A model generated the notes under the pieces. It did no database searches. It was given only the letters and a program-made list of their open reading frames with translations, and was not told the DNA's origin. A DNA stretch of 57,348 bases from Flavobacteriales bacterium (lineage in GTDB: Bacteria > Bacteroidota > Bacteroidia > Flavobacteriales > BACL11): assembly GCA_012960835.1 (NCBI GenBank), contig DUAL01000305.1:1-57348 (forward strand), in the 5' to 3' direction. The translations under genes were made by a program, and so were the position numbers. Positions 35,076 to 44,172 of the stretch are shown here, piece by piece (the first letter of the stretch is position 1; each line of letters starts with the position of its first letter).

Positions 35076-36763
35076 TTACTTTTTATATCCCTTAGTTTTA
35101 ATTGCAAATTTTTCCTGCCATTCCAATCATTTTCATCAATAGAATAACAAATATCAAATATTTGTCCATCTTTTATTTTTTTAAAATGATGGGCTAATCC
35201 AAATCCAATACTGCTTATTGAATTTCTGCTATTTTCATTTGTAATATTTAACCGTAAATGGGTTTTATCCGCTCCAACCGCTCTGCCATAACCACTATCT
35301 TTTACTGCTTTGGTAATAAAAATTGGCGTGCGATTTTGTGGCCCGAAAGGTGCAAATTGTTGAATAAGTCTAAATAATTTATCGCCAATATCATGCAAAT
35401 CAAGTTCCATATCAATAGTAACCTCTGGGGTTAATTGTTCCTCTGTAATTGTATCAGAAACAGCCCTCTCAAAAGCATCTATAAAATCTTGTAGCTTTTC
35501 CTTTTTAAGGGTGAGTCCGGCAGCATACATATGTCCACCAAATTTCTCTAAATATTTTTCGCATTGCAATAAAGCATTATACAAATCAAACCCTTTAACC
35601 GAACGAGCAGAACCCGTTAGTTCCCCATTCTTTTCTGCCAAAACAACAGTTGGCTTATAATATGTTTCGATAAGACGAGATGCTGCAATTCCCACTACTC
35701 CTTTATGCCAATCTTGACTATAAACCACAGTAGATTTTTTACTGTCATCAATCATACTAAGAGCTTGTTTTGTAATGTCCTGATCAAGCCCTCTTCTTGT
35801 TTTGTTTAACCGCTCTATTTCCTGCGCTAATTTAGCCGCTTTAAAAGAATCCATTTCTATTAACAATGCCACTGCTTTTTTACCTTGCTCAATTCTGCCA
35901 GCTGCATTTATGCGTGGCGCTATCCCAAAAACAATATCTGAAATTGTCCATTTTCCTTTTCTGTTTGCTACATCCATTAATACCTTTAAACCCACTCTTG
36001 GATTTTTGTTTATCTGCTCTAATCCAAAAAATGAAAATGCTCTGTTTTCATCAATCATGGGGACAATATCGGCAGCAATACTTACCACTAACAAATCAAA
36101 AAGAGGAGTAATTTCTTCAAAAGGAATATTATTTTTTTCACTAAACGCTTGAATTAGTTTAAACCCTACTCCACATCCTGAAAGTTCCTTGAAGGGATAG
36201 TTGCAATCTTTTTGTTTAGGATTTAAAATAGCAACCGCATTTGGAATTTCCTCTGCTGGATTATGGTGGTCGCAAATAATGAAATCAACCCCTTTATCAT
36301 TGGCATAATTTATTTGATTTACTGCTCTTATTCCGCAATCAAGCACTATGATTAGTGTGTAATTATGCTCTTTTGCATAATCAATTCCTTGCAGTGAAAT
36401 TCCGTATCCTTCCGTATATCTGTCAGGTATATAATAGTCAAGATTTTCAGTAAGAGTAGCAAGAAAAGTATATAGCATTGCTACTGATGTTGTCCCATCC
36501 ACATCATAATCTCCATACACTAAAATTTTCTCATTATTTGCAATTGCAGATTGTATCCTCTCGACTGCTTTTTGCATATCCTTCATCAAAAAAGGATTGT
36601 GAAATTGCGAAAAATCTGGTCGAAAAAACTGCTTTGCCTCATCAAAAGTAGTTACCCCCCTTATCACTAATAGATGAGCGATCGACCTACTAACACCTAA
36701 ACTTTCAGCTAAATCATTTACGATTTTGTTATCTGTTTCTTTTATTTTCCACTTTTTTTGCAT
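35072..36763 (-). CDS. recJ: Single-stranded-DNA-specific exonuclease RecJ
   Basis: 5'-3' exonuclease on single-stranded DNA for recombination, mismatch and base-excision repair. DHH-family motifs in order: YGDYDVDGTTS, VLDCGIRA, ICDHHNPAEEIP, SGCGVGFKLIQA and, in the DHHA1 domain, GSARSVKGFDL and KFGGHMYAAGLTL. The OB-fold region closes the 563 residues. Its ATG lies 35 bases inside the preceding DAHP synthase gene; the residues encoded there (MQKKWKIKETDNKIV) look like a normal RecJ N-terminus, so I keep the long start. Coupled to that gene and probably expressed from the rsmI promoter. Confidence 0.96.
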   Translation of the reverse strand: MQKKWKIKETDNKIVNDLAESLGVSRSIAHLLVIRGVTTFDEAKQFFRPDFSQFHNPFLMKDMQKAVERIQSAIANNEKILVYGDYDVDGTTSVAMLYTFLATLTENLDYYIPDRYTEGYGISLQGIDYAKEHNYTLIIVLDCGIRAVNQINYANDKGVDFIICDHHNPAEEIPNAVAILNPKQKDCNYPFKELSGCGVGFKLIQAFSEKNNIPFEEITPLFDLLVVSIAADIVPMIDENRAFSFFGLEQINKNPRVGLKVLMDVANRKGKWTISDIVFGIAPRINAAGRIEQGKKAVALLIEMDSFKAAKLAQEIERLNKTRRGLDQDITKQALSMIDDSKKSTVVYSQDWHKGVVGIAASRLIETYYKPTVVLAEKNGELTGSARSVKGFDLYNALLQCEKYLEKFGGHMYAAGLTLKKEKLQDFIDAFERAVSDTITEEQLTPEVTIDMELDLHDIGDKLFRLIQQFAPFGPQNRTPIFITKAVKDSGYGRAVGADKTHLRLNITNENSRNSISSIGFGLAHHFKKIKDGQIFDICYSIDENDWNGRKNLQLKLRDIKSN

Positions 36764-37820
36764 TGGTATTACGCATTATTTTTGTTTGTGTAAGAATTGA
36801 ATATTTATGAATAAGTTCAAAAATTTCCGCTATCATTTTTTCATCCATTATAAAATCAATCGCATCTTTTTTTCGGTATCTTAATATCTCAAACCACCTT
36901 TCCAACTGGAAAATCGTGATTTTATTTTGCTGTTTAAAATGGGCAATTTGCTCGACTATCTTTTTTCTGTCCGACAAAATACTTACAATCTGCCTGTCTA
37001 AAATATCAATTTTTTCTCTGAATTCTTTTAGTTTAATATTTAAAAAATAATCATCTAGTTTTGTTTTTCTGAGCACCAAATCATTCATTATTTGATATAA
37101 TTTATTCGGTGTGATTTGTTGTTTTGCATCACTTAAAGCCTCCTTAGGATTGTAATGGGTTTCTATCATCAGCCCATTCAAATTTAAATCCATGGCCGTT
37201 TGTGAAACTTCTTCTATAATCTGGCTATCACCAGCAATATGGCTAGGGTCACAAATAATAGGAATCTCGGGCAATTGTTCTCTTAATTTTATCGGCATTT
37301 CCCATTTCGGATCATTCCTGAATGCAGCATCTTCATAGGAGAAAAAACCCCTATGGATAGCTGCAAGCTTCTTAATCCCAACTTTATTTAATCGCTCCAA
37401 AGCGCCCAACCACAAACTTAATTCGGGATGGATAGGATTTTTTACAAAAACGGGGATGTTTACTCCCTTTAAAGCTTCTGCAATTTCTTGCACATAAAAA
37501 GGATTTACAGTAGTTCTGGCTCCAATCCAAAGCATGTCAATTCCTGCATTTAAACAAAGTTCTACATGTTGTGGTGTAGCAATCTCAGTAGCAATTTTAA
37601 GTCCTGTTTCTTTTTGGATTTTTTTTAGCCATTGTATTCCTTTCTCTCCTACCCCTTCAAAGGAATTAGGCTTTGTTCTTGGCTTCCAAATTCCAGCTCT
37701 GAAAACATCAGCAATCTCTTTTATTGAATGAGCTGTTTCCAAAAGTTGCTCTTCCGATTCTGCACTGCAAGGTCCAGCAATCAAATATGGCTTTTTATGT
37801 ATAAATTTATCTATTTCCAT
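36729..37820 (-). CDS. Bifunctional DAHP synthase / chorismate mutase
   Basis: Two shikimate-linked enzymes in one 363-residue chain. Residues 1-260 are a class I-beta DAHP synthase (erythrose-4-phosphate plus phosphoenolpyruvate): GPCSAESEEQLL, RTKPNSFEGVGEKG, GARTTVNPF, VKNPIHPEL, IHRGFF and CDPSHIAGD. The last ~90 residues are an AroQ-type chorismate mutase (FREKIDILDRQIVSILSDRK). The fusion is usual in Bacteroidota and lets prephenate or chorismate control flux at both ends. It starts ten bases inside rsmI and overlaps recJ by 35 bases. It supplies and uses chorismate, the substrate of PabB elsewhere in this window, though no shared regulation is seen. Confidence 0.94.
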   Translation of the reverse strand: MEIDKFIHKKPYLIAGPCSAESEEQLLETAHSIKEIADVFRAGIWKPRTKPNSFEGVGEKGIQWLKKIQKETGLKIATEIATPQHVELCLNAGIDMLWIGARTTVNPFYVQEIAEALKGVNIPVFVKNPIHPELSLWLGALERLNKVGIKKLAAIHRGFFSYEDAAFRNDPKWEMPIKLREQLPEIPIICDPSHIAGDSQIIEEVSQTAMDLNLNGLMIETHYNPKEALSDAKQQITPNKLYQIMNDLVLRKTKLDDYFLNIKLKEFREKIDILDRQIVSILSDRKKIVEQIAHFKQQNKITIFQLERWFEILRYRKKDAIDFIMDEKMIAEIFELIHKYSILTQTKIMRNTNAKKVENKRNR

Positions 37821-38488
37821 TTCTTCCCTTCTACAACAATTACAAATTCTCCTTTTGGTTTTTTCTCTTGGAAATAATGTAAAACATCATTCATAGATCC
37901 TCTTTTAGTTTCTTCATACATTTTTGTTAATTCTCTTGAAACAGAAACTAATCTTTCTTCTCCAAAGAAGTCACAAAACTGTATTAGTGTTTTTACAATT
38001 CTGTGTGGCGATTCATAAAAAACCATGGTTCTTTCTTCATCTGCAAGAAGCTTCAATCTTGTTTGTCTTCCTTTTTTTACGGGGAGAAACCCTTCAAAAA
38101 TAAATTTTTCTAATGGCAAACCAGAAATTACCAAAGCCGGAACAAATGCAGTTGCCCCTGGCAAACATTCTACTTTAATTTCTCGTTTTAAACACTCGCG
38201 AACCAATAAAAATCCTGGATCAGAAATTCCGGGAGTTCCTGCATCAGAGATTAAAGCAATGGTTTCTCCCTCTTTTAATTTAGCTATCCATTTATTAAGG
38301 GTTTTATGTTCGTTATGCTGATGAAAAGAAAATATTGGGGTTTGCACTTTAAAATGATTTAATAGCTTTTTGCTTGTCCGAGTGTCCTCAGCTAATATCA
38401 AGTCTACTTCTTTCAAAAGGAGAATAGCTCTTAAAGTTATGTCCTCTAAGTTCCCAATTGGGGTTGGTATAATTACTAATTTTGACAT
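37811..38488 (-). CDS. rsmI: 16S rRNA (cytidine(1402)-2'-O)-methyltransferase RsmI
   Basis: Methylates the 2'-OH of C1402 in the 16S rRNA decoding centre, helping fidelity. Tetrapyrrole-methylase fold with the RsmI signature TPIGNLEDITLRA, DTRTSKKLL, SDAGTPGISDPG and GFLPVKKGRQTRL. The 225 residues are the short form lacking the C-terminal extension of E. coli RsmI (286). It starts the unit rsmI-DAHP synthase-recJ. The predicted -7 box overlaps the stop codon of the preceding DUF2279 gene and ends four bases before the ATG. Confidence 0.94.
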   Translation of the reverse strand: MSKLVIIPTPIGNLEDITLRAILLLKEVDLILAEDTRTSKKLLNHFKVQTPIFSFHQHNEHKTLNKWIAKLKEGETIALISDAGTPGISDPGFLLVRECLKREIKVECLPGATAFVPALVISGLPLEKFIFEGFLPVKKGRQTRLKLLADEERTMVFYESPHRIVKTLIQFCDFFGEERLVSVSRELTKMYEETKRGSMNDVLHYFQEKKPKGEFVIVVEGKKWK

Positions 38489-38492
38489 CCTA

Positions 38493-38500
38493 CAAATTTA
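38493..38500 (-). promoter_or_regulatory. -7 box (TAAATTTG) for rsmI
   Basis: Perfect TAnnTTTG match on the minus strand whose first three bases are the TAA stop of the DUF2279 gene. TAGG then ATG follow, so the box-to-start gap is four bases. Confidence 0.5.
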
Positions 38501-39382
38501 TAGGAATAATGGATAAAACTCTAACTTTGGACTAATTCTTATTGTAGGTGCCGGAAAATGAAAATAATTGAGCCAATGTTTTATTTTTTTGGCAGTTGGC
38601 GATTTCCACCCTTTTAGGAGTTTAGGAATATCATAATCTAATGCTATATAAAATTCATTTTTTCCCCCAGTTTTAGTTCCTTTTACTAAATATTGTGTTT
38701 CATCTAAACCAAACCCAATGGCAATATTTAGCCAATCAGGAAATTTATTATTAAAATAATTCAAATTGGCAGAAAGCCAATAAGTTTGGTTTACATAATC
38801 GTCTTGCCAAGCATTTTTATGAGGTGTCTTCCCTCTTTGCTTTTCTAAATCCCAATAAGTATTATGCCGTTTCCAATAGGAAAGTTTTACATCAAAAGCT
38901 GTTAGTGTTGGTGAATAATACTTGGCAACTGGCAAAAAAGATCCAGCTGAACCAATGGCTAAATCCCATTTGCTAAAACCCCAGTAAGGGGCATAAGCAT
39001 CCTTCATTTCAATGGCTAACTGTAAGCCCGAACCAAATACCCCCCCATACCAAAGAGCTTGTTTTTTACTCATCCCTGCCCAACGCATGGAGCCAGAAAA
39101 TACATCAGCTGCCTGTAATCCTCCCATAAAATGACCTGTCTTATCTACATTTAAAGCATAAACCTTATCGCTTCCGTCATCAAAATGGAAGCCTTGTTGT
39201 TTTTCATTCCACCAAGAATTTTCGATATATAAATAAGAGCCTCCTAATGCTACTGCCAAACTACTACTTACCAAAATTATTCTTCCTTTTTTTATAGAAT
39301 CATTACCAAAAGATTGCTTGGCATTGGTAAAAAATACATTCAGCAGAAAAAGAAAAAAGAAAAACAAAGACTTTATTTTCAT
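38498..39382 (-). CDS. DUF2279 family envelope protein
   Basis: Predicted secreted or outer-membrane-associated protein of 294 residues with signal peptide to about residue 21 (TNAK) and no lipobox. The DUF2279 core is recognisable: KTGHFMGGLQAADVFSGSMRWAGMS, QLAIEMKDAYAPYWGFSKWDLAIGSAGSF, then alternating beta strands to the end, suggesting a lipid- or membrane-facing barrel. No catalytic motif is evident and the role is unknown. A TATGTTTG box lies 33 bases upstream of its ATG. Nine bases separate its stop from the rsmI start. Confidence 0.85.
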   Translation of the reverse strand: MKIKSLFFFFLFLLNVFFTNAKQSFGNDSIKKGRIILVSSSLAVALGGSYLYIENSWWNEKQQGFHFDDGSDKVYALNVDKTGHFMGGLQAADVFSGSMRWAGMSKKQALWYGGVFGSGLQLAIEMKDAYAPYWGFSKWDLAIGSAGSFLPVAKYYSPTLTAFDVKLSYWKRHNTYWDLEKQRGKTPHKNAWQDDYVNQTYWLSANLNYFNNKFPDWLNIAIGFGLDETQYLVKGTKTGGKNEFYIALDYDIPKLLKGWKSPTAKKIKHWLNYFHFPAPTIRISPKLEFYPLFL

Positions 39383-39403
39383 ATGATATGCAATTGCTTT
39401 TTA

Positions 39404-39411
39404 TATTTTTG
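39404..39411 (+). promoter_or_regulatory. -7 box (TATTTTTG) for tdk-alr
   Basis: Perfect TAnnTTTG match 43 bases before the tdk ATG. It lies only five bases from the oppositely oriented DUF2279 box, so both genes share one compact divergent promoter. Confidence 0.5.
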
Positions 39412-39415
39412 TTAG

Positions 39416-39423
39416 CAAACATA
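39416..39423 (-). promoter_or_regulatory. -7 box (TATGTTTG) for the DUF2279 gene
   Basis: Perfect TAnnTTTG match on the minus strand, ending 33 bases before the DUF2279 ATG. Confidence 0.45.
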
Positions 39424-39454
39424 AACATTGCCTAGAAAAAATCGTTATTAAAAA

Positions 39455-40027
39455 ATGTTTTTAGAATCTCAAATAGAACATCCTATGCAAAAAGGAAGTA
39501 TTGAAGTTATTTGTGGCTCCATGTTTTCAGGGAAAACGGAGGAACTGCTTAGACGCCTGAAAAGAGCAAAATATGCGAAACTTAATATTAAAATTTTTAA
39601 GCCTAAAATTGATACTCGTTACGATAAAGAAAAAGTGGTTTCCCATGATGATAATTTTATAGATTCTATAACGGTTGATTGCTCCAATGATATTATTAAG
39701 CTCTCTGAAAATGCAGATGTTGTTGCTATTGATGAAGCCCAATTTTTTGATAAGGAGCTTTATATTGTTTGTAATAAACTTGCCATAAAAGGAATTCGTG
39801 TAATTGTTGCTGGTTTAGACATGGATTTTTTAGGCAATCCTTTTGGCCCAATACCAAATCTACTTTCTGTTGCCGAACACATTACAAAAGTACATGCTAT
39901 TTGTGTGGATTGTGGTGCAATAGCCAATCATTCCTTTCGAAAATCGGAAGATGAGCAATTGGTGAAATTAGGAGAGCAACAGGAATATAAGCCACTTTGT
40001 CGAAAATGTTTTAACAATCAGAAATAG
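39455..40027 (+). CDS. tdk: Thymidine kinase (type II)
   Basis: Phosphorylates thymidine (and deoxyuridine) for nucleotide salvage. P-loop GSMFSGKT at residues 21-28; the DEAQFF Walker-B-like motif; substrate loop VAGLDMDFLGNPFGPIP; zinc ligands in CVDCG and CRKC near the C-terminus. The 190 residues match the tetrameric type II enzyme. The MFLESQIEH start agrees with Bacteroidota homologues. A TATTTTTG box lies 43 bases upstream; alr follows after one base. Together with the dCMP deaminase gene at 52213 it feeds dTTP pools. Confidence 0.96.
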   Translation: MFLESQIEHPMQKGSIEVICGSMFSGKTEELLRRLKRAKYAKLNIKIFKPKIDTRYDKEKVVSHDDNFIDSITVDCSNDIIKLSENADVVAIDEAQFFDKELYIVCNKLAIKGIRVIVAGLDMDFLGNPFGPIPNLLSVAEHITKVHAICVDCGAIANHSFRKSEDEQLVKLGEQQEYKPLCRKCFNNQK

Positions 40028-40028
40028 T

Positions 40029-41108
40029 ATGTCTATCAACCATGAAACCATATTATATGTTGATTTAAAGGCATTAGAAAATAACTATAACTACTTTAAA
40101 AAAAAGCTAAAATCCGACACAAAAATTATTGCTGTTGTAAAGGCATACGCCTACGGACATGGCGATATAAGGATTGCAAAAAAATTATCTGAATTAGGAG
40201 TTCATGCTTTTTGGGTTGCCGATTTTGAAGAAGGAATTAATCTAAGAAAATCAGGAATTACTATGCCAATAATTGTGGCAAATCCTGGCTCAAAAAGCTA
40301 TAATGAAATTATTAAATATAATTTGGAACCCATAATTTATAATTTTCGATTATTAGATATTTTCGGTGAAAATACATCTGCTATTTCGGTGCACATAAAA
40401 TTTAATACTGGGATGAATCGCTATGGTTTTAATGCAGATGAAATTGATTTATTAGTCTCAAAACTGGAAGAATACTCTCATCTAAAAATAGAAAGTATTT
40501 GTTCTCATTTGGCTACCTCTAATGATAAATCGAAAGATGCCTTTACCCAAAAACAATTCAAAAAATTCGATATTATTTGTAAAACATTTTCTAAAAAACT
40601 AAACATAACGCCAAAAAAACATATCCTAAATACTGCTGGGGTTTTGCGTTTCCCCAAGCAACAAAAAGAAATGGTTCGATTAGGGATTGGGCTTTACGGT
40701 ATTGGGGGAGATAAAAAATTGAATCCTATTGGAAAATTAGTAAGCAATGTGGCTCAAATTAGAACATTAAAAAAAGGAGAAAAAGTGGGATATGATTCTT
40801 TTTTTGTTGCTGAAAAAGAAATAAAAATTGCAATAATTCCTCTTGGTTATGCGGATGGAATAAACAGAAAACTTGGGGATCGGAAAGGGAAAGTGCTTAT
40901 AAATAATGCTTCCTGCTCAATTATTGGTAAAATAAGTATGGATAGTTTTATGATAGATATTAGCGGTACAAACGCCAAGGAAGGGGATTTAGTAACTATA
41001 TTTAGTAAAGAAAATTTGGTCGTTACTATTGCAAAAAATCTGAATACTATTGCTTACGAAATTCTAGCTACTCTTAACAGGAGGATTAAGAGGGTTTATC
41101 TAAATTAA
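40029..41108 (+). CDS. alr: Alanine racemase
   Basis: Pyridoxal-phosphate enzyme that converts L- to D-alanine for peptidoglycan. The cofactor lysine is K38 in VVKAYAYGHG; the catalytic tyrosine sits in KVGYDSFFVA; GYADGINRKLGDRKG and CSIIGKISMDSFMIDIS are the C-terminal signatures. It is the short 359-residue form; larger Bacteroidota genes fuse Alr to MurF, which is not the case here. Its 3' end overlaps the opposing ligase gene by 23 bases, the longest convergent overlap of the window. Confidence 0.95.
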   Translation: MSINHETILYVDLKALENNYNYFKKKLKSDTKIIAVVKAYAYGHGDIRIAKKLSELGVHAFWVADFEEGINLRKSGITMPIIVANPGSKSYNEIIKYNLEPIIYNFRLLDIFGENTSAISVHIKFNTGMNRYGFNADEIDLLVSKLEEYSHLKIESICSHLATSNDKSKDAFTQKQFKKFDIICKTFSKKLNITPKKHILNTAGVLRFPKQQKEMVRLGIGLYGIGGDKKLNPIGKLVSNVAQIRTLKKGEKVGYDSFFVAEKEIKIAIIPLGYADGINRKLGDRKGKVLINNASCSIIGKISMDSFMIDISGTNAKEGDLVTIFSKENLVVTIAKNLNTIAYEILATLNRRIKRVYLN

Positions 41109-42279
41109 CCCTACTATAAATAGTATAGAAATAAATATAAAAAGTCGTAAGGATGAAGATAAAGAAATAAGAGTCAACAAGCATAATAATCATAAACATT
41201 AATGGAAGTATTAATCTGTGAAATCCATTTTTAAGCACGATTAATTCTCTAATTTGGAAGTAAAATATTGAAAGTAATAATATTAAGCCAACAATTCCTA
41301 GTTCAAACCATACATATAAATAATTATTATGTGGAGTTGTATGAGTGTGGAATTTATATTCTGATTTAACGTCTCGATTGAATATAGTTCCAAAACTGCC
41401 TGTTCCATAACCTAAAATTGGTTTTTCTTTAATGTAACTAATGCTCTCTTGCACAAATACATATCTGATATCTTTTATTTTTCCAGGTCTTTTCCCTTCA
41501 TTTAAAACTGTTTCAAATCCTTCATCAATTCGAACTTTAAAAGAGTGGGAATAATCATAAGCTCCTATCAGCATTATGCATAACAACCCTAAGATCCCTA
41601 ATGTAATAAGTGCCTTTCTTCTTATATAATAAACCGAATAGAAAAGAAAAAATAAGATAAATATCATGTGTCCTGCTCTGCCTGCCCCAGAAAAAATACT
41701 CCAGCCATAAATTAGAATAAACAGAAGCAAGATTATTGGGTATTTTGTTTGTTTTTCAATTAGTAAATAAAAGCACAATAATGCTGAAAAAGCAAGTAGA
41801 AGATTATGATAATTATATTTAATAAATGCTGATTTATGATCATTATTTAATGAAATCATATTGGTATAATTATATAACTCCTGTATAATCCCAAAATCAA
41901 TTGCAATAGCTATAAGTGCAGAAATGAAAGTTGTTATTAAAAAAGCAATGGCACCAAACTTAAATGCTTTTTTCTTAAAGTTTGTTGTAGCAAAAACGAT
42001 AAACATAAGTAGTAATGGCAGTTTCTGAAAAATCCATGAACTGTTATTATGATTATCGCCCCACAACATTGCAAGGCCATAATAACTAATTAGCGCTAAT
42101 ACGGCTAACATCCATTTGCTTGAAATTATTTGTTTTAACTTTTCATTAAACCCTCCTTCAAAAATCCAAAGTAACGCAAGAAACCCCATAATTATTCCAC
42201 TTGCAGCTATTGAGGTAGGAATTGCAACCCCTAATAAAACAAAGAAAAAAGTTTGAAGTTTTTTTATAATCTCTCTCAT
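41086..42279 (-). CDS. O-antigen ligase / Wzy-like polymerase membrane protein
   Basis: Integral membrane protein of 397 residues with about eleven hydrophobic segments, of the Wzy_C/WaaL family, which moves undecaprenyl-linked glycans to lipid A core or polymerises them. The periplasmic loop before the last membrane segments carries the family motif TPHNNYLYVWFELGIVGL, with IGYGTGSFG-like GYGTGSFG ahead of it. WaaL, Wzy and protein O-glycosylases cannot be told apart from sequence alone. It lies one base after the S41 protease and is last in the rnpA-yidD-ctp run; it has no sugar-transferase neighbours here. Confidence 0.82.
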   Translation of the reverse strand: MREIIKKLQTFFFVLLGVAIPTSIAASGIIMGFLALLWIFEGGFNEKLKQIISSKWMLAVLALISYYGLAMLWGDNHNNSSWIFQKLPLLLMFIVFATTNFKKKAFKFGAIAFLITTFISALIAIAIDFGIIQELYNYTNMISLNNDHKSAFIKYNYHNLLLAFSALLCFYLLIEKQTKYPIILLLFILIYGWSIFSGAGRAGHMIFILFFLFYSVYYIRRKALITLGILGLLCIMLIGAYDYSHSFKVRIDEGFETVLNEGKRPGKIKDIRYVFVQESISYIKEKPILGYGTGSFGTIFNRDVKSEYKFHTHTTPHNNYLYVWFELGIVGLILLLSIFYFQIRELIVLKNGFHRLILPLMFMIIMLVDSYFFIFILTTFYIYFYTIYSRVNLDKPS

Positions 42280-42280
42280 T

Positions 42281-43948
42281 TTATTTAACGGAAGTCCCCG
42301 CTAATATATTATCATATCGCTTTTTGTCCTTTAAAACCTTTATTGCCTCTTTCACATCTTTGTCAAATTGAAGTGTTGCAATAATCCTGCCTTTTTGATA
42401 ATAATATCTACTTACAATTTCGCTTGTGATTAGCTCTTTAATTTCAGATTTAAATTTATTTAAATCATCTTTTTTATTCACTTCTAATTTTGCAATTAGA
42501 GCATCATATTCAGTAGCTATTTCCTTAAAATAAAATTCTTCCTCCGCTATTTTTTTTAGCTTCTCTACTACGTCTTCCGTTTCAGTAGTATATTCGTATT
42601 CTTTATCTGATAAAAAAGATTGAAAAGCAACAAAATTTTCATCTGAAAATTGAAATTTATCAGCAGAAGCTATACTGTCATGTGAAAAACGATAATCTGT
42701 CGCATAATCAAAAATTAATCTTTTTCTAATTAAGCTAATGGTAATGTTGCCGATTTTTTCTTGTTCTAGTTCAATGTCTGGCTCAATTCCTCCTCCATCA
42801 TATACCGTTCTGCCGTTTTTGGTTTTAAAAGCCGTTTTCAAAGAATCTTGAATTTTTCCAACACTACCATCCTCATTTCTATTGGAATAATCTAATGCCT
42901 GAATACATCTTCCACTGGGGGTATAATATTTAGCAATGGTTACTTTTAGCTGAGTATTATAACTAAGTTTTCTGCTTTGTTGTACTAGTCCTTTTCCAAA
43001 ACTCCTGCTTCCAATTATTACGCCTCTATCTAAATCTTGCATTACTCCCGATACAATTTCAGATGCAGATGCCGAACTTTGATTGATTAAAACGACTAAG
43101 GGGGTTTTTGTATCTTCTGCTTTTTGAGTTGCTTTATACACTTTTTCCCACTCTTTTATTTTACCCTTAGTGCTTACAATTTCTTCTCCTCCTTCCACAA
43201 AAATATTGGAGATATTTACCGATTCGTTTAAAAGACCTCCAGGGTTTCCTCTTAAATCTAAAATTAAACCTTTTAATTCTTGCTCTTTTTTAAGATTTAC
43301 TAATGCCTTTTTTATGTCTTTTCCGCAATTTCGTGTAAAACTTCTAAGTTTTATATATCCTATTCCATCTGCAACAAATCCTGCATAAGGAACACTTTTT
43401 ACAGTTACCTTTTCTCTGTCAAAACTTACTTCAAAGGGCTTGTCTTGGTTTTTTCTTTCCATAAGAAGGGTAACAGATGTATTGGGTTGACCTTTCAAAA
43501 CTTTACTTACATCTTCAGTCGTTTTCCCTTTTGCTGACACACCATTTATTTCCAGAATTTTATCTCCTGCCATAAGCCCAGCCTTTTGCGCGGGGAAACC
43601 CTCATAAGGCTCACTGATAAAAACATAATCACCTCTTTTTGTAATTATCGCACCTATTCCTCCATATTGCCCAGTTGTCATAAAACGAAAATCTTCAATT
43701 TCAGATTCAGGAATGTAAGTGGTATAAGGATCTAATGATTTCAACATGGCATCAATACCTTTTTTCATTAATTTTCCAGGATCAGTTTCATCTACATAAT
43801 AGGTGTTGAGTTCTTTGTAAAGGGAGGTGAAAATATCTAGATTCTTGGCAATTTCAAAATAATTATCGGTGAAACTAACCGATAAAAATGAAGCAATAAT
43901 TACAGTAATTGCAACTAATGTTATTTTAATTTTTTTCATAATTTTCAT
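42281..43948 (-). CDS. S41 family C-terminal processing protease (CtpA-like)
   Basis: Periplasmic serine protease that trims or degrades proteins from the C-terminus, often peptidoglycan hydrolases. N-terminal membrane segment or signal (about 6-26); PDZ domain around 85-165 (GGIGAIITKRGDYVFISEP, AGLMAGDKILEING); peptidase core with LRGNPGGLL, catalytic serine in SSASASEIVSG and catalytic lysine in GKGLVQ; then a charged C-terminal extension of about 170 residues. Length 555. A second paralogue lies at 52646. Two bases after yidD, one base before the ligase gene. An alternative ATG at 43939 would shorten it by three residues. Confidence 0.93.
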   Translation of the reverse strand: MKIMKKIKITLVAITVIIASFLSVSFTDNYFEIAKNLDIFTSLYKELNTYYVDETDPGKLMKKGIDAMLKSLDPYTTYIPESEIEDFRFMTTGQYGGIGAIITKRGDYVFISEPYEGFPAQKAGLMAGDKILEINGVSAKGKTTEDVSKVLKGQPNTSVTLLMERKNQDKPFEVSFDREKVTVKSVPYAGFVADGIGYIKLRSFTRNCGKDIKKALVNLKKEQELKGLILDLRGNPGGLLNESVNISNIFVEGGEEIVSTKGKIKEWEKVYKATQKAEDTKTPLVVLINQSSASASEIVSGVMQDLDRGVIIGSRSFGKGLVQQSRKLSYNTQLKVTIAKYYTPSGRCIQALDYSNRNEDGSVGKIQDSLKTAFKTKNGRTVYDGGGIEPDIELEQEKIGNITISLIRKRLIFDYATDYRFSHDSIASADKFQFSDENFVAFQSFLSDKEYEYTTETEDVVEKLKKIAEEEFYFKEIATEYDALIAKLEVNKKDDLNKFKSEIKELITSEIVSRYYYQKGRIIATLQFDKDVKEAIKVLKDKKRYDNILAGTSVK

Positions 43949-43950
43949 AT

Positions 43951-44172
43951 TTATGGCACAGGATCGTAGCCGTCACCTCCCCAGGGATGACATGTTAAAA
44001 TTCTTTTTATTGTATAGTATCCTCCCTTAAAAGCGCCATGTTTATTTATAGATTGAATCCCATAATCAGAGCATGTTGGGGTGTATCTGCATTTTGGTGA
44101 AAAAAGTGGAGAAATCATTACTTTATAGACTTTTATAATAGTGATAAAAATATAACTTATTAGTTTTTTCAA
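43951..44172 (-). CDS. yidD: Membrane protein insertion efficiency factor YidD
   Basis: Small amphipathic protein that aids YidC-dependent membrane insertion. The 73 residues contain the family core: IKVYKVMISPLF, CRYTPTCSDYGIQSI and CHPWGGDGYDPVP. It overlaps the rnpA stop (ATGA-type), the same rnpA-yidD order found throughout bacteria, although rpmH upstream and yidC downstream are absent here. Confidence 0.95.
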   Translation of the reverse strand: MKKLISYIFITIIKVYKVMISPLFSPKCRYTPTCSDYGIQSINKHGAFKGGYYTIKRILTCHPWGGDGYDPVP

